DNA of 64,000 nucleotides, taken from NCBI RefSeq assembly GCF_001050195.2, contig NZ_DF967965.1, positions 3,350,892 through 3,414,891 on the forward strand, given 5' to 3'. Shown piece by piece: positions 34,467 to 41,782 of the stretch. Each line of letters opens with the position of its first letter. The stretch's first letter is position 1. The notes under the pieces were generated by a model. That model did no database searches. It had not been told where the DNA came from and saw only the letters and a program-made list of their open reading frames with translations. Both the position numbers and the translations under genes were made by a program. Origin of the DNA: Anaerolinea thermolimosa (lineage in GTDB: Bacteria > Chloroflexota > Anaerolineae > Anaerolineales > Anaerolineaceae).

Positions 34467-34931
34467 GTGCAAAGCGGGTTTATTCTCACGGGCGCCGGTC
34501 TGGGTGATCTGAACGCGCTGCGCCGGTTGGAGCAGGAATGCTTCGGCGGGGACGCATGGCCGCTCTGGGACCTGATCGGCGTCCTGATTCTGCCCGGCTT
34601 GGTGCGGCTGAAAGCCGTCATCGGGTCAGAAATGATCGGATTTGTCGGCGGCGACCCCCATCCCGCCGAGGGGGTGGGCTGGGTGGCCACGCTGGGGGTA
34701 CTGCCTGCCTACCGCCGGCGCGGGGTTGCCAGCGCCCTGTTGCAGGCCTGTGAAAAAGCCATGGGCATGCCCACCATACGCCTGAGTGTACGCCGCTCCA
34801 ACCTGGCCGCCCTTCAGCTTTACCACAACCATGGTTACCATCTCGTCGATGTGTGGAACGCCTATTACTTCGACGGTGAAGATGCCCTGGTGCTGGAAAA
34901 GAAAATGCAATTTCCGCCAAAATCAGGTTGA
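34467..34931 (+). CDS. GNAT-family N-acetyltransferase
   Basis: 154 residues from a GTG at 34467. The acetyl-CoA motif A is clear: VATLGVLPAYRRRGVASALL near residues 73-92, and motif B LSVRRSNLAALQLYHNHGY near 107-125. This resembles RimI-type enzymes, but the target is unknown. The only good ribosome binding site (GAGGAG) overlaps the end of the SPFH gene and is 22 nt from the GTG, but 9 nt from an in-frame CTG at 34455, so the real start may be non-standard. A promoter for the next unit overlaps its stop. Confidence 0.88.
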   Translation: MQSGFILTGAGLGDLNALRRLEQECFGGDAWPLWDLIGVLILPGLVRLKAVIGSEMIGFVGGDPHPAEGVGWVATLGVLPAYRRRGVASALLQACEKAMGMPTIRLSVRRSNLAALQLYHNHGYHLVDVWNAYYFDGEDALVLEKKMQFPPKSG

Positions 34932-34956
34932 CTTTCATCAGAAGTGGTTATATACT
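34928..34956 (+). promoter_or_regulatory. promoter overlapping the GNAT stop codon
   Basis: TTGACT (34928-34933), a 17-nt spacer and TATACT (34951-34956) predict a start near 34963. Only about 37 nt later a strong terminator begins, so either a ~65-nt RNA is made or the hairpin attenuates the SWIM-finger gene. Confidence 0.65.
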
Positions 34957-34998
34957 CGATTCAAGATGCGAAAGGGTAAGATCAGTCTGAAGATTGAA

Positions 34999-35028
34999 CA
35001 AAAGCACGCGGGTTTTCGCGTGCTTTTT
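34999..35028 (+). terminator. terminator/attenuator before the SWIM-finger gene
   Basis: AAAGCACGCG (35001-35010) pairs with CGCGTGCTTT (35017-35026), 6-nt loop, followed by TT. It lies between a predicted promoter and the next gene and also ends the NfeD-SPFH-GNAT unit. Confidence 0.85.
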
Positions 35029-35074
35029 GCTACCCGGCTTCTTCCCTTCAATTTTAGAAAAGGAGTTGTGCCCA

Positions 35075-35302
35075 ATGGACTATGGCATGATTGGCAAAAT
35101 TGAGAAGGCCAAGCGCTATGCGCAGGAAAAGGACCGCATCCATTTTAACCAGTTGACCGTCACCTTTGAAGGCGAAAACAATGCCCACACGGTTCATTAC
35201 CAGACCGGCGAATGGAATTGCGATTGCGAATTCTTCCAGAGCCGGGGACGCTGCAGTCATACCATGGCGCTTGAAATGATCCTGGAAGGGATGCTTTCTT
35301 GA
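35075..35302 (+). CDS. small SWIM zinc-finger protein
   Basis: 75 residues from ATG 35075, which has AAGGAG 9 nt upstream; upstream in-frame starts would run through the terminator hairpin and are rejected. The C-terminal half has the SWIM pattern C-x-C-x(n)-C-x-H as CDCEFFQSRGRCSHTMALE (residues ~50-68). The N-terminal half is a basic helix followed by a beta-rich segment. SWIM fingers bind DNA or protein; this stand-alone version has no other domain and its role is unknown. A strong terminator follows immediately. Confidence 0.82.
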   Translation: MDYGMIGKIEKAKRYAQEKDRIHFNQLTVTFEGENNAHTVHYQTGEWNCDCEFFQSRGRCSHTMALEMILEGMLS

Positions 35303-35325
35303 ACTTAAAATAGACGAAGCCAATC

Positions 35326-35362
35326 CAGACCGGATCGCAGGAAAGCGATCCGGTCTTTTTTA
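35326..35362 (+). terminator. terminator after the SWIM-finger gene
   Basis: Perfect 11-bp stem GACCGGATCGC (35328-35338) with GCGATCCGGTC (35345-35355), then six T residues. Confidence 0.93.
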
Positions 35363-35399
35363 TCTCCCCGGGGAAAAACTGGCGCGATTCCTGCAACGA

Positions 35400-35526
35400 T
35401 TCTCATGCAGCCCCGCCGTGCCGGGCAGGCTTCAGGCGGTGCACCTTCCCTGCGCCATGCCGGGCTGTCTGCGACCCAGCAGGCAGAGGCAGGTACGCCT
35501 ATTTCACCGCTTCACTGGATGGTTTC
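35400..35526 (+). other. GC-rich structured leader before the GGDEF-EAL gene
   Basis: The 120-odd nt before the ATG at 35527 contain a near-duplicate GCCGTGCCGGGCAGGC and GCCATGCCGGGCTGTC, and a hairpin CTGTCTGC (35465-35472)/GCAGGCAG (35479-35486) with one G-U pair. There is no ORF and no Shine-Dalgarno sequence close to the ATG. I looked for the conserved bases of class I c-di-GMP riboswitches and did not find them. Confidence 0.35.
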
Positions 35527-37863
35527 ATGCACAGAAGGCCGTCTTCCATTCGAAGAAGAATCACCACCCTCATCCTGATCGCTTCCCTGATCCTGACGGC
35601 TGTGAGCGCCCTGGCTTCTGTCCTCGTCCTGCTCAGCGAGTTTTCCCGGCTGGAAGAAAACCTGCTCCGCGACGATCTGCAATCGGTGGTCGCCCTTGTT
35701 CAATCTCAGAGCGAGCTTCTGTTACAGGCGACCCGCCTGGCCGCCCTCTCCGAAGGGGCAGGCGCAGCCCCACCCGGCCTGCCCGAATCATGGCTGGATA
35801 CCCTCAGGATCGAGGTGCTGGCCTCGGTAGACTCATCCGGCAGGGTAGAACGCATCCGGTCATCGGGCGGCGGGCCTGCATCCCCCGCCTGGGTGGCCTT
35901 TCTTGAAGCCAACCCGCTCACGCCTGAGCAGGCCCGAAGCGGGCAAACCGGCCTGGTGATGCTGGATGGGCAGGTCTGGCTGGCGGCCACACAGCCCTCT
36001 GCAGAAGGCGCACTGATCGCGGCGCGCCGCCTGGATGAAGGCTTCTTTCAGCAGATTGCAAACCGGGTTCAGGGGGGTATTCGCCTTTACGGCTTCGATG
36101 ACCCGCAACTGCCTGCCGATTTCGCCGCCGCGCGTGAAAACTTCCTCCAATCGGGGCAGGCGGCGCTTCAGACCCTCCCGGATCATTCCCTGGCAGCTTT
36201 TCACGTCTTCCCTGGCCTTAACGGGCAACCGGCGCTGATCCTGCAGCTGGTAAAACCCCGCAATGGCTTTCAGCAGGGGCGATGGAACATGGCCTTCTTT
36301 GCCCTGGCCACCCTGGCCGCCGGAGGATTGCTCGCTCTGATCCTTTCTCAGCAAATCGATCGACAGGTGACTTCACGCCTGGAAGAGCTTTACACCGGGA
36401 TTCAACGCATCCGGGAAGCACGGGACTTTTCTCTGCGCCTGCATCTCTCCGGCGACGATGAACTGGCTCACCTGGCCGGTGGGATCAACGAAGCCATTCA
36501 GGCGCTGGAAACCTCCACGCTGGCTCTGCATGAAAACCAGGAGAGGCTTTCGTACGAGGCCACCCACGACGCGCTCACGGGCTTCCCTAACCGGCTGTTC
36601 TTCACCCAGCGGCTCAACCAGGCCCTCGCTCTGCTGGAAATGGGGCGCACCCCTCAGGTGGCCCTCTTGTTCATTGATGTGGATGCTTTCAAGTTAATCA
36701 ACGAAAGTTACGATCACCCCTTTGGCGACCGTGTTCTGGTGCTTTTTGCCGAGCGGCTCAAGGGCTGTCTGCGCGCCGATGATGTCCTTGCCCGTCTGGG
36801 AGGAGACGAGTTCGCCGTGCTTCTGGAGAATGTCCACGAGCCCGAGGAAGCCGAACGCGTAGCCCGGCGCATCCTTGAAGAAACCCGCCGCTCCTTTGAA
36901 CTGGAGGGGCATTCGTTGTTCCTCACCTGCAGTATCGGCATTGCCACCGCCTCACGGTTAATGCGCGGAGAAGAACTCCTGCGCAATGCCGACATGGCCA
37001 TGTACTCGGCCAAAGAGCGCGGTAAAGCCTGCTACGCCCTGTTCGATGAGACCATGCATCATCAGGCCATTCACCGCCTGAACCTGGAAAACGACCTGCG
37101 CCGTGCCATCGAACGAGAAGAGTTCGTGGTCTATTACCAGCCCATCGTCTCCATGTTCGACGGGAGAGTCACCGCCCTCGAAGCCCTGATGCGCTGGCAA
37201 CACCCGGAACGCGGCCTGCTCCTCCCGGAGTCTTTCCTCAACGTGGCCAAAGAAACCGGGCTGATCAATGCGCTCAATTTCATCCTTTTCCGGCAATCCT
37301 TCAGACAACTGCGGCAGTGGCGAGATCAGGGGTTCAAAGACATCCGCCTGGCGTTGAACATTTCGGCCCGGGTGCTGCCTGAGACCTCTTTCTGGGCACT
37401 GTTTGAGAGCGAACTGGAAGCCGCCGGGGTGCCGCCCACGGCCATCCAGATCGAAGTGGTGGAAAGTGAAATGGCCGCCAGCATCGACAACACCCTTCAC
37501 GCCCTCGAAAGATTACAGCAAATGGGGGTGACCATTTCGGTCGATGATTTTGGCACGGGGTATTCCTCGCTGGCCTACCTCAAACGCCTGCCCATTCACA
37601 GCCTGAAAATCGACCGCACTTTTATAAAGGATGTGATCAACGACCGGGATGACGCGGCCATCGTCTCAGCAATGATCGTCATGGCCCATGTGCTTGATCT
37701 CGACGTGGTGGCCGAGGGGGTTGAAACCGAAAGCCAGTTCCGCTTCCTCCTCGATCAATCCTGCGAAAAGGCGCAGGGATTCCTGCTGGCCCACCCTCAA
37801 CCTCCAGAGACGGTCACGCAACTCTTGCATTCAGGTAAAGCCCTGCTTCCCGACCAGGATTAA
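35527..37863 (+). CDS. membrane-bound diguanylate cyclase/phosphodiesterase (GGDEF-EAL)
   Basis: 778-residue c-di-GMP enzyme. A basic N-terminus and membrane helix (~12-36) lead into a periplasmic-side sensor region (~37-250, CHASE4/Cache-like in length), a second helix (~254-275) and a HAMP-like linker to ~335. The GGDEF domain is intact: GGDEF at ~425-429 with an RADD product-inhibition site five residues upstream. The EAL domain also looks catalytic: EALMRW (~551), LALNIS, EVVESEMA, DDFGTGYSS, KIDRTFI and AEGVETES. The protein could therefore make and break c-di-GMP depending on its sensor. No ligand is identifiable. It stands alone between a terminator and the FAD/Fe-S gene. Confidence 0.93.
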   Translation: MHRRPSSIRRRITTLILIASLILTAVSALASVLVLLSEFSRLEENLLRDDLQSVVALVQSQSELLLQATRLAALSEGAGAAPPGLPESWLDTLRIEVLASVDSSGRVERIRSSGGGPASPAWVAFLEANPLTPEQARSGQTGLVMLDGQVWLAATQPSAEGALIAARRLDEGFFQQIANRVQGGIRLYGFDDPQLPADFAAARENFLQSGQAALQTLPDHSLAAFHVFPGLNGQPALILQLVKPRNGFQQGRWNMAFFALATLAAGGLLALILSQQIDRQVTSRLEELYTGIQRIREARDFSLRLHLSGDDELAHLAGGINEAIQALETSTLALHENQERLSYEATHDALTGFPNRLFFTQRLNQALALLEMGRTPQVALLFIDVDAFKLINESYDHPFGDRVLVLFAERLKGCLRADDVLARLGGDEFAVLLENVHEPEEAERVARRILEETRRSFELEGHSLFLTCSIGIATASRLMRGEELLRNADMAMYSAKERGKACYALFDETMHHQAIHRLNLENDLRRAIEREEFVVYYQPIVSMFDGRVTALEALMRWQHPERGLLLPESFLNVAKETGLINALNFILFRQSFRQLRQWRDQGFKDIRLALNISARVLPETSFWALFESELEAAGVPPTAIQIEVVESEMAASIDNTLHALERLQQMGVTISVDDFGTGYSSLAYLKRLPIHSLKIDRTFIKDVINDRDDAAIVSAMIVMAHVLDLDVVAEGVETESQFRFLLDQSCEKAQGFLLAHPQPPETVTQLLHSGKALLPDQD

Positions 37864-38009
37864 TTCACCCGATTCGATATATACTATGCTTACCCGCAGA
37901 CCGGGTGAGCCTCTCTTCAGCCCCACCGTTCACGCCACCCGGGCGGGTGAGCAATTTACCCCAAAAACAGCGTACCCCTGCAGGTTGAAACCATGCCCCC
38001 GGGAGGAGT

Positions 38010-40835
38010 ATGAACCTCGACGCCGATTTACGTACCTTCCTGTCACCCAGGCAAATCCTCACCCGGCCCATTGATCGGGTGGCTTTTGCCAGCGACGCCA
38101 GTTTTTATCGCCTGATTCCGCAGGCAGTGGTCCAACCCCGCACCCTCGCTGAAGTCCGCGCACTTTTTGACTACAGCCGCAAGGTGCGCATCCCCCTGTG
38201 CTTTCGCGCCGCCGGTACAAGCCTGGCCGGACAGGCCATCACCGATGGCCTGCTGGTTGACATTTCTCGCTACTGGCGCAAGATCGAGGTGGAAGAAGGC
38301 GGGCTGAAGATTCGCCTTGGCCCGGGGGTGGTGGGAAGTGACGCCAACCTGGCCCTCAAGCCCTATGCCCGGCGCATCGGCCCCGACCCGGCATCCATCG
38401 ACGCCGCCATGCTGGGCGGGATGGTGGCCAACAACGCCAGCGGCATGTGCTGTGGAGTGGTCGAAAACTCTTACCACACCTTGGCTTCTTTAACCTTTAT
38501 GCTTCCCAGCGGTGTGACCATCGATACCGCCGCGCCCGATGCCCGCCAGCAGTTTGAAGAACAGGCGCCAGAGGTGGTGCGCGGCCTGCTTGAACTGCGT
38601 GATGAGATTCTGGCCAATCCTGACCTGGTGGAGCGCATCCGCGCTAAATATCGCCAGAAGAACACCACGGGATATTCTCTCAACGCCTTCCTGGATTTCG
38701 ACTCGCCAGAACAGATCTTCGCCCACCTGCTGGTAGGGTCGGAGGGCACCCTGGGGTTCATCGCCGAGGTGGTACTGCACACCCTGCCAGCCTACCCCCT
38801 GAAGTATACCGCCCTGTTGCTTTTTGAAACCGTACGCGATGCGGCCGCGGCGGTCTTCCCTCTGCGCGATTCGGGCGCGCGGGCCATTGAGATCATGGAC
38901 CGCGCCGCCTTACGCTCGGTGGAAAACGAGCCGGGTATCGCTGAGCTGCTCCAAGACCTGCCAGAAAACGCCGCTGGCTTACTGGTAGAATATCAAACCG
39001 AAACCCCGGCCAGCCTGGATTCTTTCAAAGAGGCGGCGGCAAAGGTTTGCGCCTCGCTCCGCCTGCTCAGACCGGCCAGCTTCACCACTGACCCGGCCCA
39101 GCAGGCAGTGCTCTGGAACATCCGCAAGGGGCTTTTCCCATCCATCGGCGGGATGCGCCGCCAGGGCACTACGGTGCTCATCGAGGATGTGGCCTTCAGG
39201 GTAGAACAACTGGCCGATGCCATTCTCGACCTGCAGGCGCTTTTCCAGGAACACCACTACCCCGAAGCCATCATCTTCGGCCATGCCAAAGATGGCAACC
39301 TGCATTTCGTGCTGACGCCTTCCTTCAACGATGAAGCATCGGTAGAACAATACGCGCGCTTCATGGACGCCCTCGTGAATCTGGTGGTGAATAAGTACGA
39401 CGGTGCGCTCAAAGCCGAGCACGGCACTGGCCGCAACATGGCTCCCTTTGTGGAAGCCGAGTGGGGGCGCACCGCCTGGGAAATCATGGCGCGCCTTAAA
39501 AAACTGGTTGACCCCGAGAACCTGCTCAACCCCGGTGTGGTGATCAACCCTGACCCGCACTGTCATCTCGATCACCTTAAACCCTGGCCCATCGTGGAAG
39601 CTGAGGTGGATAAATGCATCGAGTGCGGCTTCTGCGAGCCCAAATGCCCCAGCCGCGACCTCACCCTCACCCCACGCCAGCGCATCGTGGTGCGCCGGGA
39701 GATCACCCGCCTGATGCAGTCCGACGGTGAGGCCGACCTGCTGGAGAGCCTGATTCGTGATTACCAGTACTCCGGGTTAGAAACCTGTGCCGTCGATGGC
39801 TACTGTGCACTCGCCTGCCCGGTGCACATCAACACGGGGTTGCTGGTCAAACGCCTGCGCGCCGAACACATCTCACCCCGCGGACACGCCGTTGCATCGG
39901 GCGTTTCCCGGCATTTCAAAGCAGTGGAGACCGGCCTGCGCCTGGGGGTGGGGCTTGGCCACGTCGGCGCCAGCATCATCGGGCACCGGGGAGTGGCGGC
40001 CATCACCCGCCTGGCCGAGAAAGTAGCCGGTACGGCCCTGCCCAAATGGAGCCCGGTGGTGCCGCGGCCCAACTTCAAACCGCTCCCCAGAGGGCAGCGG
40101 AAAGAAGCGGAGATCGTTTACTTCCCTTCCTGCATCGTACGGGCCATGGGAAGTTCACCCCGCAAAGGAGAGCCCACCCTGATCGAGGTCTTCACCACCC
40201 TCGCGGATCGCGCCGGTTTGAAGGTGTGGATTCCGGAAGACAGCCCCGGTAATTGCTGCGGAATGCCCTTCAGCTCCAAGGGGTACGTGCAGGCCTTCCG
40301 CGAGACCCTGCACCGCACCGTGGAACACTTCTGGGACTGGTCTGAAGAAGGGAGAAAGCCTGTGGTAATCGACTCCAGTTCCTGCGCTTATACCCTGCTC
40401 ACCAGTCAGGATTACCTCGCCCCTGAAGACCGCTCCCGCTGGGAACGCATGACCCTGCTCGACCCGCTGGAATTTACCCGGCAGATGCTCCTGCCCCGCC
40501 TCACATTGAATCGCGTGCCCGGCGCAGTGGTACTGCACCCCAATTGCAGTGCCGTCAAGCTGGGATTGCAGGACGTAATGCTGAACATTGCCCGCGCCTG
40601 TGCCGAAGAAGTGGTGGTGCCGCAAAACCTCAAATGTTGTGGCTACGCCGGAGACCGCGGCCTGCTCTTCCCCGAACTCACCGCTTCAGCCTCAGCGCGC
40701 GAGGCCGCCGAAGTGCTCCAGCGAGAATACACCGGGTATTACTCCAGCAACCTCACCTGCGAGATGGGCATGGCTCAGGCCACCGGCCGACCCTACCAGT
40801 CGATTCTCTATCTGGTCGAAAAGGCCAGCCGCTGA
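38010..40835 (+). CDS. FAD-linked oxidase/Fe-S fusion (D-lactate or glycolate dehydrogenase type)
   Basis: 941-residue fusion of GlcD-like and GlpC-like parts. Residues ~40-220 are a PCMH-type FAD domain (RAAGTSLAGQAITDGLLVD, then MVANNASGMCCGV), ~250-520 the FAD oxidase C-terminal domain ending with HGTGRNMAPF and LLNPGVV. Two 4Fe-4S motifs follow: CIECGFCEPKCP near 537 and CAVDGYCALACP near 593. Two CCG domains (NCCGMPFSSKG near 747 and KCCGYAGDRG near 874) complete it. The layout fits quinone- or cytochrome-linked D-lactate/2-hydroxyacid dehydrogenases. A lactate permease lies 4.5 kb away, which fits lactate use. GGAGGAG precedes the ATG; it converges on the alkyltransferase-like gene with a 3-nt gap. 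Confidence 0.92.
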   Translation: MNLDADLRTFLSPRQILTRPIDRVAFASDASFYRLIPQAVVQPRTLAEVRALFDYSRKVRIPLCFRAAGTSLAGQAITDGLLVDISRYWRKIEVEEGGLKIRLGPGVVGSDANLALKPYARRIGPDPASIDAAMLGGMVANNASGMCCGVVENSYHTLASLTFMLPSGVTIDTAAPDARQQFEEQAPEVVRGLLELRDEILANPDLVERIRAKYRQKNTTGYSLNAFLDFDSPEQIFAHLLVGSEGTLGFIAEVVLHTLPAYPLKYTALLLFETVRDAAAAVFPLRDSGARAIEIMDRAALRSVENEPGIAELLQDLPENAAGLLVEYQTETPASLDSFKEAAAKVCASLRLLRPASFTTDPAQQAVLWNIRKGLFPSIGGMRRQGTTVLIEDVAFRVEQLADAILDLQALFQEHHYPEAIIFGHAKDGNLHFVLTPSFNDEASVEQYARFMDALVNLVVNKYDGALKAEHGTGRNMAPFVEAEWGRTAWEIMARLKKLVDPENLLNPGVVINPDPHCHLDHLKPWPIVEAEVDKCIECGFCEPKCPSRDLTLTPRQRIVVRREITRLMQSDGEADLLESLIRDYQYSGLETCAVDGYCALACPVHINTGLLVKRLRAEHISPRGHAVASGVSRHFKAVETGLRLGVGLGHVGASIIGHRGVAAITRLAEKVAGTALPKWSPVVPRPNFKPLPRGQRKEAEIVYFPSCIVRAMGSSPRKGEPTLIEVFTTLADRAGLKVWIPEDSPGNCCGMPFSSKGYVQAFRETLHRTVEHFWDWSEEGRKPVVIDSSSCAYTLLTSQDYLAPEDRSRWERMTLLDPLEFTRQMLLPRLTLNRVPGAVVLHPNCSAVKLGLQDVMLNIARACAEEVVVPQNLKCCGYAGDRGLLFPELTASASAREAAEVLQREYTGYYSSNLTCEMGMAQATGRPYQSILYLVEKASR

Positions 40836-40838
40836 TGC

Positions 40839-41162
40839 TCAACCCGAAGGCCAGCCATATTTGGAGAGGTCAACGCAACCCTCAGCATCAAAAACCACCC
40901 CTTCCTCTTCCAGCAGCTGGCGCTGAATGGCACTGCCAAACCCGTATCCGTGCGGGCTGATCTTTCCTCTGGCGTTAATCACCCGTTGCCAGGGCACTTC
41001 CTGCCCTGCCGGGCGGTCGCGCAGGGCGGCCAGGGCAAAGCCCACCAACTGTGCCGAAATGCCCCCCACCAGGCGGGCGACCTGGCCGTAGGTGGTCACA
41101 TGCCCGGGTGGAACCTGCCGCACCACCGCGTAGATCCGTTCATAAAGAGAGGTGTCGCTCAT
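40839..41162 (-). CDS. alkyltransferase-like protein (ATL)
   Basis: 107 residues from ATG 41162 ([11 protein letters not shown]), with AGGAG 8 nt upstream; the longer frame has no support. It has the DNA-binding half of O6-methylguanine methyltransferase: [17 protein letters not shown] and [12 protein letters not shown]. The active-site PCHRV is replaced by PWQRV (residues ~63-67), so the alkyl-accepting cysteine is missing and Trp takes its place. This is the hallmark of ATL proteins, which bind O6-alkylguanine and flag it for nucleotide excision repair rather than repairing it themselves. Confidence 0.93.
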   Translation of the reverse strand: MSDTSLYERIYAVVRQVPPGHVTTYGQVARLVGGISAQLVGFALAALRDRPAGQEVPWQRVINARGKISPHGYGFGSAIQRQLLEEEGVVFDAEGCVDLSKYGWPSG

Positions 41163-41316
41163 GGAAGGAGCTCCTGTCAGGCCTGCCGCCCCTGGTAGAA
41201 ATCCTTTGCGAACCAGCCACAGCGGCCTGCAAATCATTCACTATTTTCATAAACGGAGGGTTCGTTTGTTGTACAATCATCACATACAGAAGAACCTCGC
41301 TCAAGGAGGGAAAAAC

Positions 41317-41763
41317 ATGCTTCAAGACTTCAAGGCCTTTATTGCACGCGGCAACGTGATCGACCTGGCAGTGGGTGTCATCATTGGCGGAGCGTTCGGG
41401 AAGATCATCAGCTCCCTGGTGAACGACCTGCTCATGCCGCCCATCGGGCTTCTGCTGGGCAAAGTTCAATTCACCAACCTGTTCATCGACCTTTCGGGCA
41501 AAGGCTACCCCTCTCTGGATGCCGCCCGCGCCGCCGGGGCGCCGGTACTGGCTTACGGCAACTTCATTCAAACCGTGGTCGATTTCCTCATTGTGGCATT
41601 CGTCATTTTCCTGGTGGTGCGCGCTTACAACCGCCTGGTAGGCCTTAAACCGGCTCCAGCCCCCGCCCCCACCACCAAAGAATGCCCCTACTGCTTCACC
41701 ACCATTCCCATTCGGGCCACACGCTGTCCTAACTGCACTTCAGACCTCACCACAGCCAGTTAA
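41317..41763 (+). CDS. mscL: large-conductance mechanosensitive channel MscL with C-terminal zinc ribbon
   Basis: 148 residues from ATG 41317 with AAGGAGGG upstream. The N-terminus [20 protein letters not shown] and first helix [20 protein letters not shown] are diagnostic, as is the second helix [19 protein letters not shown] (~86-104). After a Pro-rich linker (APAPAPTT) the C-terminus has CPYC and CPNC (residues ~126-144), a zinc-ribbon tail found in a subset of MscL proteins. It releases solutes on osmotic downshock. The gene diverges from the ATL gene; the intervening 154 nt contain TACAAT at 41272 but no clear -35. Confidence 0.95.
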   Translation: MLQDFKAFIARGNVIDLAVGVIIGGAFGKIISSLVNDLLMPPIGLLLGKVQFTNLFIDLSGKGYPSLDAARAAGAPVLAYGNFIQTVVDFLIVAFVIFLVVRAYNRLVGLKPAPAPAPTTKECPYCFTTIPIRATRCPNCTSDLTTAS

Positions 41764-41782
41764 AGGCCCCCTGCCGGGTTGT

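Noticed and set aside
34994-35074. 27-codon N-terminal extension of the SWIM-finger protein
   Set aside because: It would be translated through a perfect terminator hairpin, and the internal ATG at 35075 has a strong AAGGAG.
35400-35526. Class I or II c-di-GMP riboswitch before the GGDEF-EAL gene
   Set aside because: The GGGCAAACC and GGGACGCAAAGCC core of class I and the pseudoknot core of class II are not present; only generic GC-rich structure is seen.
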